Shown here: in pieces, positions 1 to 10,204 of the stretch
Numbering within the stretch: position 1 is the first letter of the stretch
Layout of the letters: each line of letters starts with the position of its first letter
Source: Aquisediminimonas profunda
GTDB taxonomy: Bacteria > Pseudomonadota > Alphaproteobacteria > Sphingomonadales > Sphingomonadaceae
Assembly (NCBI RefSeq): GCF_019443285.1
Contig: NZ_CP080327.1
Coordinates: 2,414,001 to 2,478,000 of the forward strand
Reading direction: 5' to 3'
DNA length: 64,000 nucleotides
Notes under the pieces: generated by a model
The model's input: the letters and a program-made list of their open reading frames with translations, nothing else
The model's database searches: none
Told to the model about the DNA's origin: nothing
Translations under genes and position numbers: made by a program

Positions 1-820
1 CGAGCACGCTGCTCTGGTTTACGGTGATGCGCGCCTCCTGAAACTGCGGATTCATCGGATGGCCCGCAAATCGCGCTCCGATGAGGGTGTCCGGATACCA
101 ATCCCAGAAATATATGGGATCACCCGCAGAGCCATGCACTCCGACGAAAGCGCCGCCGCCGTTGAGGTAGTCCTGAAAGGCCCGGCGTTGGCCAAGCGTA
201 AGCACGTCACCAGAAATGTTGTTCCAGATCACGGCATCGAAATGTCCAAGGGTCGCCGAATTGAAGGCTCCGCCCTTGTCGGTGATCGCCAACGTCCAGC
301 CTTTGCGCTCTGCCATCGCTATAATCGCTGCATGCGCGGCGTTAACCGAGGGCGCGTCGCGAAATCCGTTGATCTTCTCGAAGAGAAGCAAGCGCGGCTT
401 CTTGCCCTTTTGAAGGGCGAATCTGGGTCGGTCGTTATCGTAGCGGGCGCAGCGGGCGATCTTGTCCGCGTGGGAGACGGGAAGTGCGCGCAGCTTTCTG
501 TCGAGGTCCGGCAGGATCTTGAGATCGACGCCAGCAAAGGCTGCGGCTTCCTTGATGGTCAGGATAGACGCAAAGCTGGGTGGCTTCGTCCCAACGAACA
601 CCGGGTCGCCCTTGCTGAAATCCTGACCAGTTGCCAGTTCTGCCAATCTGCGTGCCTCAGCATTGAGCAGAACGTCGATGAACGGGCTGTTGATCGAAAA
701 CGGCGCATCGCGGCCCGCGCAATCAAGCATTGGTGGCGCCTTGGCCTGAGCCGGCGCTGGAACCAGCCAAGCAGAAGAGACGGCCGCAAACGCAAGTGAA
801 AGGGCCCGAACGATCCTCAT
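1..820 (-). CDS. ThuA-like domain protein, exported (3' end outside window)
   Basis: The reading frame opens at ATG 820 on the minus strand and is still open at base 1, so only about 273 residues are present. It begins with a Sec-type signal peptide (basic start, hydrophobic core, cleavage near APAQA at about residue 26). A region of about 115 residues follows, then a ThuA-like fold with RLLLFEK (strand 1), a VIWNNISGD segment and GGAFVGVHGSAGD, which match the class I amidotransferase-like core of the family. ThuA proteins are linked to catabolism of 3-keto-glycosides such as 3-ketotrehalose, but their exact reaction is not settled. The start overlaps the stop of the upstream GMC gene by 4 bp (ATGA), so it is the last visible gene of a five-gene operon. 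A periplasmic role on an oxidised sugar is inferred. Confidence 0.75.
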   Translation of the reverse strand, partial: MRIVRALSLAFAAVSSAWLVPAPAQAKAPPMLDCAGRDAPFSINSPFIDVLLNAEARRLAELATGQDFSKGDPVFVGTKPPSFASILTIKEAAAFAGVDLKILPDLDRKLRALPVSHADKIARCARYDNDRPRFALQKGKKPRLLLFEKINGFRDAPSVNAAHAAIIAMAERKGWTLAITDKGGAFNSATLGHFDAVIWNNISGDVLTLGQRRAFQDYLNGGGAFVGVHGSAGDPIYFWDWYPDTLIGARFAGHPMNPQFQEARITVNQSSVL

Positions 821-2508
821 AATTGCTGCTCCTTGAGCAATTGCACGGCGTGGTCTGCCGCGCGAGCCGAAAGCGCCATATAGGTCAGCGAGGGATTCTG
901 GCAGCCAGATGAGGCCATCGCAGATCCGTCTGTGATGAACAGGTTCGCGACTTCATGTGCCTGGTTGAACTTGTTGAGCACTGAAGTCTTTGGGTCGTGG
1001 CCCATTCGCGCGGTTCCCATTTCGTGAATTCCCAGGCCCGGCAGCGCTGCTTCTTCGGATTGATTGATGACTGTGCCACCTGCCGCTTCGAGCATGGCCC
1101 GGCCATCGTCCAGCACCTGCTTGATCATCGCCTTCTCATTTGGGCCGATTGCATATTCAACATGCGGTATTGGAATGCCCCACTTGTCCTTGCGGCTGGC
1201 GTGAAGAGTCATGCGGTTGTCAGGATTTGGCAGGACTTCTCCGAAGCCCGCGACGACCGCGACCCAAGGGCCGAGCGTATGGGCACGGGCCTTCACCTCC
1301 GCTCCGACAACGCCCGGCTTCAGCGCAAGCTCCTTCCAACCGGCGCGGAAGACTCCGCCTTGATAGCCGTAACCGCGAACATAGCCCGCTGCATCTTCTG
1401 TCACGTTGCGGAACCGCGGGATGTAAATCCCCGTCGGGCGGCGTCCATGATAGTAGCTGTCTTCGGGTCCCGGAAACATCGCGATCGTCGCCAGCCCATA
1501 GATGTGATCCATTATGTTGCGGCCAACCTGATCCGACCCATTGGCCAAACCTCGCGGATTGGCCTCACTGGCGGAGTTGAGGAGGATCTGCGCCGATCCC
1601 AGTGTCGAGGCGTTGAGGAAAAATATCCTCGCCTCATAAGTGCGACCTTCGTTCGTCTTGGCGTCGATCACCTTGACGGCAGTCACTCGGCCCGTCTTCG
1701 GATCATGAACAAGGGAATGCACAATGGCATCGGTTACAAGCGTCAGGTTTCCTGTCCGCTTTGCAGCCGGAAGCGAGGAGGTGAGCGTGGAATGCATCGC
1801 GCCGAAGCGGCATCCACGTTCGCAGATTGAACGGGCCTGGCAGCTGGCGCGACCCAATTCTATGTGCTGAGGCTGGGCCTGCGACAGGTTGGCGACACGA
1901 CCTGAAATCACCTTTCGTCCAGGAAACTTTTGCTCAACGGCCGCCTTGAAGAGCTTTTCCGCGTCATTGAGTTCAAATGCCGGCAGGAATTCGCCGTCGG
2001 GCAGTTGCGGAAGGCCTTCCTTGGAACCAGCCACACCTATGAACTTCTCAACATGATCGTACCAGGGCGCCAGGTCGGCATACCGAATGGGCCAGTCCAC
2101 GCCGTGACCGTCCTTTGCGTTGGCCCCGAGGTCCATTTCCGACATGCGATAGCTTTGACGACCCCACATGACTGAGCGCCCGCCGAGGTGGTCGCCCTTG
2201 ATCCACGCAAATGGCTTGTCTTGTGGTGTGGAAAGGGGCTGCTCGCTATCCTTGGCGAAAAACTGCTTCGTCGTCGGACCGAATGCATAGCACATCGATT
2301 GCATCGGCCAATGCTCGGCCACCTCGTCTTCGGGAACCTTGTTGCCGTTCGGCAATTCCCAAGGCATCAGATGATCCATATAATCCTTGTCGGGATCGAT
2401 CATCTTGCCGCGCTCGATCATCAAGACCTTGAGGCCCCTCTCGCACAATTCCTTGGCAGCGATGCCGCCACTCATGCCGGAGCCAATCACGATTGCGTCG
2501 AACATCAT
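817..2508 (-). CDS. GMC-family FAD dehydrogenase, glycoside 3-dehydrogenase type, large subunit
   Basis: This is a flavoprotein of about 563 residues. The N-terminal dinucleotide fold reads IVIGSGMSGGIAAKEL. The C-terminal GMC domain has IHEMGTARMGHD and CQNPSLTYMAL, as in two-subunit glucoside 3-dehydrogenases and gluconate 2-dehydrogenases. Start ATG 2508 has GGAG nine bases upstream; a longer reading to 2592 would run into the preceding gene. It follows the small-subunit gene by one base and overlaps the ThuA-like gene. Known relatives oxidise the C3 hydroxyl of glucosides to 3-keto-glycosides and pass electrons to a cytochrome c; no cytochrome gene is visible here. A second paralogous pair lies at 46948-49276. 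The substrate is unknown. Confidence 0.85.
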   Translation of the reverse strand: MMFDAIVIGSGMSGGIAAKELCERGLKVLMIERGKMIDPDKDYMDHLMPWELPNGNKVPEDEVAEHWPMQSMCYAFGPTTKQFFAKDSEQPLSTPQDKPFAWIKGDHLGGRSVMWGRQSYRMSEMDLGANAKDGHGVDWPIRYADLAPWYDHVEKFIGVAGSKEGLPQLPDGEFLPAFELNDAEKLFKAAVEQKFPGRKVISGRVANLSQAQPQHIELGRASCQARSICERGCRFGAMHSTLTSSLPAAKRTGNLTLVTDAIVHSLVHDPKTGRVTAVKVIDAKTNEGRTYEARIFFLNASTLGSAQILLNSASEANPRGLANGSDQVGRNIMDHIYGLATIAMFPGPEDSYYHGRRPTGIYIPRFRNVTEDAAGYVRGYGYQGGVFRAGWKELALKPGVVGAEVKARAHTLGPWVAVVAGFGEVLPNPDNRMTLHASRKDKWGIPIPHVEYAIGPNEKAMIKQVLDDGRAMLEAAGGTVINQSEEAALPGLGIHEMGTARMGHDPKTSVLNKFNQAHEVANLFITDGSAMASSGCQNPSLTYMALSARAADHAVQLLKEQQL

Positions 2509-2509
2509 G

Positions 2510-3121
2510 TCAAAAAGCTCCAAAAGTGATGGCAGGGCGAGTTTTTGGCGTAACTTTGACCGAGGCTGTCCAGCCGCCCGGAACGTGCTCATAGACCAGC
2601 TCTTTGGTCAGTCCGATTTCACTGAAGTAATAGAGAACCGCCACGAGTTCCTTGAGCTTGGCATAACCGTTGTCGACCACCGATACGAGTGGCACGAACG
2701 GGTTGCCCTTCGGCGCATCCGGCGGAGGCGGCACGTCAACCAGGGCGGCCTTGTCATGCCCGGAAAGGAAGGTCTGACGATCCGCTGCGGACAGTTCGGC
2801 AAAGCCCTTGCCCTTTGCCTTGCGGGCCGCATCGTCCAGCCGCTGCAGTGCCCCTGAAAGTTCGTCGCGCGTCTTCTGCGAGGCCCAATCCGTAAACATC
2901 TGCGCCAGTGTCTTTGGAACCCCGGCGGCCAAGGCGCCCGGCGTGTCCGTAACCGGGATCAAGGTGTCAGCGAAGGCGTTGAGCGTCTCAATCTCATTGC
3001 TGCTCAGCGTCGCTGGCTTGGAGGCGCCTGGCAAGAAGTTGCACGACGAAACGGTCGTGGCCCCAAGCAGCAGCATGGCGTGCTGCATGAGCGCGCGCCG
3101 ATCCATCGAGAAACCATTCAT
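2510..3121 (-). CDS. Gluconate 2-dehydrogenase subunit 3-like small subunit, Tat lipoprotein
   Basis: The product has 203 residues. The N-terminus carries a DRRALMQHAMLLL twin-arginine-like signal followed by a lipobox (TVSSC), so it is probably exported folded and lipid-anchored. The body fits the gluconate 2-dehydrogenase subunit 3 family (helical, LNAFADTLIP near the start, VPPPPDAPKGNPF in the middle). These small subunits escort the GMC subunit through the Tat system and complete the dehydrogenase. ATG 3121 is preferred because AAGGAG lies 7 bases upstream; ATG 3127 would have a spacing of only one base. It sits directly before its GMC partner. Its paralogue is at 46948. Confidence 0.85.
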   Translation of the reverse strand: MNGFSMDRRALMQHAMLLLGATTVSSCNFLPGASKPATLSSNEIETLNAFADTLIPVTDTPGALAAGVPKTLAQMFTDWASQKTRDELSGALQRLDDAARKAKGKGFAELSAADRQTFLSGHDKAALVDVPPPPDAPKGNPFVPLVSVVDNGYAKLKELVAVLYYFSEIGLTKELVYEHVPGGWTASVKVTPKTRPAITFGAF

Positions 3122-3123
3122 TG

Positions 3124-3987
3124 TCATTCTCCTTCCCCGGCCCAGCATTCATGAATATAGCGGTGGCCTTCGGTGTAGACCTCTTCTTCGGAAGCAAAAA
3201 ACGGCCGCCAGACGCGGGTTGCCGCGGCAAGGTCAGGCACGGTTCCGCCGAATGCTTCGATCGTCAGCCAGTCCTGATAGCCAAGGCGTTTGAGCGCAGC
3301 GATCGTCTCGCGAATTTTCGCCTGGCCCTTTCCGGGCGTGCCGCGGTCATTCTCGCTGATGTGGACATGGCGAAGATGGCCTTTGGCCCAAGCAGATTCC
3401 ACAGCGCCGACCGAGTCCTTTTCTTCAATATTGGCGTGGAAAGTGTCGAAATGAATCCCGAAACCGGGTTCACCCAACAGGTCGAGATAGTCGCTCGCCT
3501 GTTCGCATGTATTGAACAGATAACATTCAAAGCGGTTCAGCACTTCCAGCGCGCAAACCAGCCCCGCGCCAGCGGCGATGGGCGCGACGCGGCGATGGAC
3601 CTCTGCGCACCGTTCATATTCAACGGGCTGTGGCCCCTGTCCCGAAAAGACGCCGAGCGGCTGGTACCAAGGACCTGCCATCACTTCGGCCCCCAGCGCC
3701 TCGCAGCATTCGATCACACGAGAGAGATGATCAAATCCCGCCTGGCGCACGGCGGGATCGTTTGAGATCGGACTGCACGCCTTGCTTGGAATTGTGGCCG
3801 TTACCGTCCGGGCTAGACCGAGATCATCGAGGATCGACGCCAGATGGCGGTAATGGCCCGGGTCCGAGGCGTCAAAGATCGGCACTTCGACCCCGTCGAA
3901 GCCCGTATCCCTAAGCGCCCTGAACAGGGGAACGTGAGCCTCGGTGACATGCCCGGTCCAAAGCAGCAGGTTCATCCCGACCTTCAT
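3124..3987 (-). CDS. Sugar isomerase/epimerase, D-tagatose 3-epimerase-like TIM barrel
   Basis: A 287-residue AP-endonuclease-2/xylose-isomerase-like TIM barrel. The four metal-binding positions of ketose 3-epimerases can be seen: Glu in ALEVLNRFE, Asp in HFDTFHANIEE, His in RHVHISE with the following GTPGKG loop, and Glu in WLTIEAFGG. This signature is closer to D-tagatose/D-allulose 3-epimerases than to hydroxypyruvate isomerases. ATG 3987 overlaps the MFS stop by 4 bp. Lying between a transporter and a glycoside 3-dehydrogenase, it may isomerise a keto-sugar released from a 3-keto-glycoside; that role is inferred. No signal peptide is seen, so it should be cytoplasmic. Confidence 0.75.
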   Translation of the reverse strand: MKVGMNLLLWTGHVTEAHVPLFRALRDTGFDGVEVPIFDASDPGHYRHLASILDDLGLARTVTATIPSKACSPISNDPAVRQAGFDHLSRVIECCEALGAEVMAGPWYQPLGVFSGQGPQPVEYERCAEVHRRVAPIAAGAGLVCALEVLNRFECYLFNTCEQASDYLDLLGEPGFGIHFDTFHANIEEKDSVGAVESAWAKGHLRHVHISENDRGTPGKGQAKIRETIAALKRLGYQDWLTIEAFGGTVPDLAAATRVWRPFFASEEEVYTEGHRYIHECWAGEGE

Positions 3988-5273
3988 TTTGTCTTTCGTC
4001 CACGCTCGAAGAACCAAACAGCGCCGAATACGAAGAACAGCAGCACGGGGATCACTGCGATGGTCTGGAAAGAGGTTTCGGCGGCATGAGCCAGAACGGC
4101 GTGAAGTTCGGGCGATCCCTTTTGCAACGTTTCGAAAGCTTCTTTGCCTCCAGCCTTGGCAAGCTTTGCCTCGTCATAGATTTGCCCCAGTTTGGGCAAG
4201 ACGAAATAGATCGCCAACGCCCCCGCAAACCCGACCAGCCCGATACCCCAAGGACCACTGCGCGGAAACCTGCGAGACACTGCTGCAAGCATGGTCGGCC
4301 ACATGAAACACACGCCAAAGGCCCAAAAGGTCGCAGCAATCAACGCGGTAACTGGCGAATTGGCGGTGCTCAGGAGATAAAGTCCCAGCGCGGCGGGCAC
4401 CGTGCATATGAACAGCAATCCCATGTCGGACAGTCGATGTTCCAGCGCGCCGGCAAAGTGGCGCATCACGAACATGATGGCGGATACATAGACCAGCACG
4501 AGGATCCCCGGCATCCCGACCGTTTCGGAAAGTGTCACATCAACCCAGGCGCCCGGTGCCAATTCTGCAGACGCTGTCAGGAACATGATGGCAAAAAAGA
4601 CCCAGAAAGTGGGCCGCTTGAACGGTTCGGCGAGCATTTCGTTGAAGCTAACACCCTGCACCGCACTTTCGGTCTGCGGAAAGTCGAGCCGACTGGCCCA
4701 AAGCCCGAGCACGGCGCCGGGCACCATTGGCAAGACGATGGCAATCCGCCAGTCGAGGTGCAACTGTTTGAAGATCACAACGCTCAGCAGGCCACCCAGG
4801 ATGATTCCCGCTGGCCACCATGCGTGGAGACTGTTCAGCTTGCCGGTCTTGTCGTCTGCATAAATTGTGGCGGTTACGGGATTGATAGAGGCTTCGGTTG
4901 CGCCCCATCCAAAGCCCCAGATCACCATCGCGACGTTGAGCAACGTATAGACCGAGCTGCCAGTCCCCGCTGCCAGCAGCACAAGCGCCGGGCCTGTAAC
5001 GAAACAGAACGCAGCGAACATCACCACCTTCTTTGCGCCCAGCCGGTCAAGGAGCGGACTTAGCACAAGCAAGCTCAACGCGAAGCCAAGGAATGAACTG
5101 CCGAGGACAGACCCGATCATCTCGCCCGAATGCTGAGCGTCGATTGGATCGAGCATGGCTGTCTTTATTGCCCCCGCCGCGCCAGCGCGAAGCGAATTGG
5201 CGAGCGCTGCCGTGAAGAGCGCGAGCACGCATGCCCAGTAGATCGCCTTCCGGTTGCCCGTTTCCCGGTCCAT
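3984..5273 (-). CDS. MFS transporter, probable sugar or glycoside uptake
   Basis: A 429-residue major facilitator with about 12 hydrophobic segments. The loop between segments 2 and 3 carries the MFS motif (SPLLDRLGAKKV). Start ATG 5273 has GAGGAG 8 bases upstream, and it is the first gene of the operon running leftward to the ThuA-like gene. Its close coupling to an epimerase and a glycoside dehydrogenase suggests uptake of a sugar or glycoside. The exact substrate cannot be read from the sequence. The roughly 210 bases upstream (5274-5486) separate it from ligI on the same strand and show no convincing copy of the palindromic operator found elsewhere. Confidence 0.7.
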   Translation of the reverse strand: MDRETGNRKAIYWACVLALFTAALANSLRAGAAGAIKTAMLDPIDAQHSGEMIGSVLGSSFLGFALSLLVLSPLLDRLGAKKVVMFAAFCFVTGPALVLLAAGTGSSVYTLLNVAMVIWGFGWGATEASINPVTATIYADDKTGKLNSLHAWWPAGIILGGLLSVVIFKQLHLDWRIAIVLPMVPGAVLGLWASRLDFPQTESAVQGVSFNEMLAEPFKRPTFWVFFAIMFLTASAELAPGAWVDVTLSETVGMPGILVLVYVSAIMFVMRHFAGALEHRLSDMGLLFICTVPAALGLYLLSTANSPVTALIAATFWAFGVCFMWPTMLAAVSRRFPRSGPWGIGLVGFAGALAIYFVLPKLGQIYDEAKLAKAGGKEAFETLQKGSPELHAVLAHAAETSFQTIAVIPVLLFFVFGAVWFFERGRKTK

Positions 5274-5486
5274 CCATCCATCTCCTCGTACAGCCCTGAT
5301 AGACCGATTCTGACGGTGCTTAACAGGTCGCCGCTTCGTGTCACAGAGAGGAGTGATGGTTTCGGTTTGCCAGATTGGGAGCTATCGATACCGCCGGATC
5401 GATCCCGCGCTCTGCCTCCATGAAATTGATCACTGACCGGGCAACCGGCTGTTCGGTGCGTCGCTGCTCAGGTCGATCCAGCAATC

Positions 5487-7406
<1,920 letters not shown>

Positions 7407-7414
<8 letters not shown>

Positions 7415-8081
7415 ATTTGAGGCCTTCCTTCTCCAACCTCTCACGCATCTTGTACATGTCGAGCCCAAGTTCGCCCGCCGCCAATCGTGCGCGCTTTTCC
7501 GATTCATTGGCCTCACGCGCTTGGGCTGCGGCGAGCACCGCTTCTGCGTTGGACCGTGGGACGACGCAGACGCCATCGTCATCAGCGATGATCACGTCGC
7601 CTGCCTGGACCAAGGCACCGGCGCAGACCACGGGAACGTTGACACTCCCCAGCGTGTTCTTGACCGTGCCTTGCGCAAAGACCGACTTCGACCAGACGGG
7701 AAAACCCATTTCGGTCAGGTCGCGCACATCCCGCACGCCAGCGTCGATCACCAGCCCCCGGCATCCGCGCGCCATCGCGCTGGTTGCGAGGAGATCCCCG
7801 AAATAACCGTCTTCGCAGGGGCTGGTCGGTGCGAGGAGGAGGATATCGCCCTGCCTGAGCTGCTCAATCGCGACATGCAGCATCCAGTTGTCCCCCGGTG
7901 GCGCGCTGATCGTCACGGCGCTGCCAGCAACGCGTGCACCGGCGTAGATCGGTCGCATATAGCTTGCGAGCAACCCGGCGCGGCCCTGCGCTTCGTGCAC
8001 CGTAGCAACGCCGCATCGGGCAAGGCCATCGATCGTCTCAAGGCGGGCGCGTTCGATGTTTTGGACGACGATACCACTCAT
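7407..8081 (-). CDS. ligK: 4-carboxy-4-hydroxy-2-oxoadipate/HMG aldolase LigK
   Basis: A 224-residue class II, divalent-metal-dependent aldolase of the RraA-like fold. It cleaves 4-carboxy-4-hydroxy-2-oxoadipate to pyruvate and oxaloacetate, the last step of the protocatechuate 4,5- and gallate pathways. The signature [11 protein letters not shown] (metal and substrate site) and [10 protein letters not shown] near the C-terminus are present. It is the first gene of the ligK-ligU-ligI operon, starts 101 bases from the divergent LysR gene and is therefore probably controlled by it. Confidence 0.93.
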
Positions 8082-8182
8082 GGCTTACTCCCGACGGTGC
8101 TTGCTTGCGCCTTGCTCCGGAGGGAGAACAACAGCCAATGCGAAGTTGGCAAGGGGCATAACTTATTGCTAATCATTTGAAT

Positions 8183-9334
8183 ATGCTCGAACGTCCGCCC
8201 AACATCCGCCATTTCGCCGCATTGGCCGCAACCGTCCGTCACGGTAGCTTGAGTCGCGGCGCGCGAGCCGTCAATCTTTCACAACCCGCGCTGACCCAGG
8301 CAATCAGCGGCCTTGAAACAAGTCTAGGGGTAAGCCTGTTCGAACGTGGCCCCACCGGGATGACGCCGACTGAGCCTGCCTTGCTTCTTGCGCCCCGCGC
8401 CGAGGCAGCAATAATCTATGTTGGATCGCCTCGTGTTACAGGCACGCAGGTCCGTGCCTTCCTTGCTGTGGCGCGGGCTGGCTCCTATTCCGCTGCTGCC
8501 GAAAAAACAGGGGTCTCATCGGCTTCGCTCCATCGAGCGGTTGCCGACCTGGGGGTCGCACTGGGGCAGCGGCTCCTGGAGAGGCGGGGGCGCAGCCTGT
8601 TGCTCACCCAAGCAGGAGAACGCCGGGCACGCGGTTTCAGCCTTGCGATGTCGGAGCTTCGGGCAGGCTTGGCCGAAGTCGCGGCGCTGCAGGGCAAAAC
8701 GGGAGGTCGGGTCGTTGTCGGTGCCATGCCGCTCAGCCGGGCCCGCTGGCTGCCCGAGGCAATCTCGCGATTTGTCGTGAGCAATCCGGGCGTGGATATC
8801 GCCGTACACGAAGGCAGCCACGCCGAATTGGCTGGTCCGCTGCGCGATGGAGAGATCGACCTTCTTCTCGGGGCTTTGCGCGATGGATCCGAGGTTGAGG
8901 ACCTGGCTCAGGAAGCGGTTTTCGAGGATCGTCCGATGTTGATCATGCGGGCAGGTCATCCGTTGCTGGCTGAACAGGATACGACGGCGGGCCTGCTGTC
9001 GTATCCTTGGCTATTGCCCGGCCGTGAAACCCCATTGCGCCGTTATTGGGAGGCAATGCTGCACGCTCTGGGCCGTGACGCTCCGCATATCGGAATCGAG
9101 TGCGGCTCGGTCATCATGATCCGCCAACTGCTTCTCGCGGGCGATGCCCTGACGCTTCTTTCTCCGGATCAAGTCGCCGTCGAATTGAAGGCGGGAATTT
9201 TGGCAGCGATGCCCACGCCCGTTCCGGTTGTGCGTACCATTGGTATTTCCAGCCGGTTCGGATGGAGGCCCACGCCCATTCAGGCAGCTTTTGTGCAGGC
9301 GTTGCGTGAATCGGGCAAAGGCTTCACCGGTTGA
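8183..9334 (+). CDS. LysR-type regulator with two HTH domains, probable lig regulator
   Basis: A 383-residue LysR-type regulator divergent from ligK and upstream of the ligJ operon, so it probably senses a pathway intermediate. ATG 8183 is used (TTG 8177 is an alternative). It is unusual in having two winged-helix domains: residues about 8-68 (NLSQPALTQAISGLE) and about 88-148 (VSSASLHRAVADL), followed by one substrate-binding domain from about residue 165. Ordinary LysR proteins are near 300 residues with a single HTH. The intergenic region holds a short palindrome, ATAA-C-TTAT, at 8158-8166, a possible half of the binding site. Confidence 0.85.
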   Translation: MLERPPNIRHFAALAATVRHGSLSRGARAVNLSQPALTQAISGLETSLGVSLFERGPTGMTPTEPALLLAPRAEAAIIYVGSPRVTGTQVRAFLAVARAGSYSAAAEKTGVSSASLHRAVADLGVALGQRLLERRGRSLLLTQAGERRARGFSLAMSELRAGLAEVAALQGKTGGRVVVGAMPLSRARWLPEAISRFVVSNPGVDIAVHEGSHAELAGPLRDGEIDLLLGALRDGSEVEDLAQEAVFEDRPMLIMRAGHPLLAEQDTTAGLLSYPWLLPGRETPLRRYWEAMLHALGRDAPHIGIECGSVIMIRQLLLAGDALTLLSPDQVAVELKAGILAAMPTPVPVVRTIGISSRFGWRPTPIQAAFVQALRESGKGFTG

Positions 9335-9406
9335 TTTGCAAAAAGTGATAGCGACAGACATCAATCGATTGGCCGATGCCATGTCTTCGCGCGATTGGGG
9401 GCAGCA

Positions 9407-10204
9407 ATGCAGTCGACTATTGCCATAATTGGGTTCGGTGAAGCCGGGTCCACCTTCGCCCGTAGCGCTGGATGGGGGCAACAGGCTTGTGCCTTCGACA
9501 TTTTGCCGACGCGCGAACGATTGATGGCAGAACTTGGCATCCGGGCCGCAGCGAGCCCGGCCGCGGCGCTGGCCGGTGCTTCGCTAGTGCTTTCGCTCGT
9601 GACAGCAGATCAGGCCTTGCGAGCGGCGCAGGAGTGCGCTGCTGCGATTCCAGATGGCCTTCTCTGGTGCGACATGAATTCTGTCGCGCCCGAAACCAAG
9701 CGCGCAGCCGCGCGAACCATAGAGGAGGCAGGTGCGCGCTTTGTCGACGTCGCTGTGTTGGCGCCTGTCGAACCAGCAGGGCTGGCGGTTTCGCTCCTTC
9801 TTTCCGGCCCCGCGGCGCCCGACGCCGAAACGGCATTGCGGAACGCCGGCTTTCTGAATGTCCGCGTGGTTGGCAATGCGGTAGGCCAGGCGAGCGCAAT
9901 CAAGATGATCCGCTCGGTCATGGTCAAGGGCATTGAAGCACTAACGGACGAAATGATTGCGGCTGCAAGGGCCGCAGGCGTGGAAAGCGAAGTGCTCGCT
10001 TCCCTTGACGCCAGTGACAAACCGCAACCCTGGGCTACTCGGGCGGCATATAATATCGAGCGGATGGCGACCCACGGAAAACGCAGGGCCGCCGAAATGG
10101 AAGAGAGCGTTGCAACGCTGCAGTCCTTTGGCGTCGAACCGATAATGACCCGTGGAACAGTGCTTCGTCAGCGACGCGCGGCAAGCGGAAATCCTGCAAC
10201 ATGA
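9407..10204 (+). CDS. NAD(P)-dependent oxidoreductase, 6PGDH/DUF1932-like, in lig operon
   Basis: A 265-residue protein with an N-terminal Rossmann fold (IAIIGFGEAGSTFARS) and an all-helical C-terminal domain of the 3-hydroxyisobutyrate dehydrogenase/DUF1932 type (KMIRSVMVKGIEAL contains the expected Lys). ATG 9407 follows a G-rich ribosome-binding stretch; a TTG at 9395 is an alternative. It overlaps ligJ by 4 bp and heads the operon that includes ligJABC. No step of the textbook pathway needs it. It could oxidise or reduce a hydroxy-acid side product, but the function is unknown. Confidence 0.75.
   Translation: MQSTIAIIGFGEAGSTFARSAGWGQQACAFDILPTRERLMAELGIRAAASPAAALAGASLVLSLVTADQALRAAQECAAAIPDGLLWCDMNSVAPETKRAAARTIEEAGARFVDVAVLAPVEPAGLAVSLLLSGPAAPDAETALRNAGFLNVRVVGNAVGQASAIKMIRSVMVKGIEALTDEMIAAARAAGVESEVLASLDASDKPQPWATRAAYNIERMATHGKRRAAEMEESVATLQSFGVEPIMTRGTVLRQRRAASGNPAT

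Noticed and set aside
59-799. 246-codon plus-strand open frame at the left edge
   Set aside because: It is antisense to the ThuA-like gene (1-820 minus), which has a signal peptide, family motifs and an ATGA overlap with the GMC gene. The plus-strand translation shows no recognisable features.
4086-5063. 325-codon plus-strand open frame
   Set aside because: Antisense to the MFS gene; the translation is very rich in His, Gln and Arg without a fold pattern.
5296-5313. Possible copy of the palindromic operator before the first MFS gene
   Set aside because: Only the right arm (TTCTGA) fits; the left arm matches poorly, so it was not counted.
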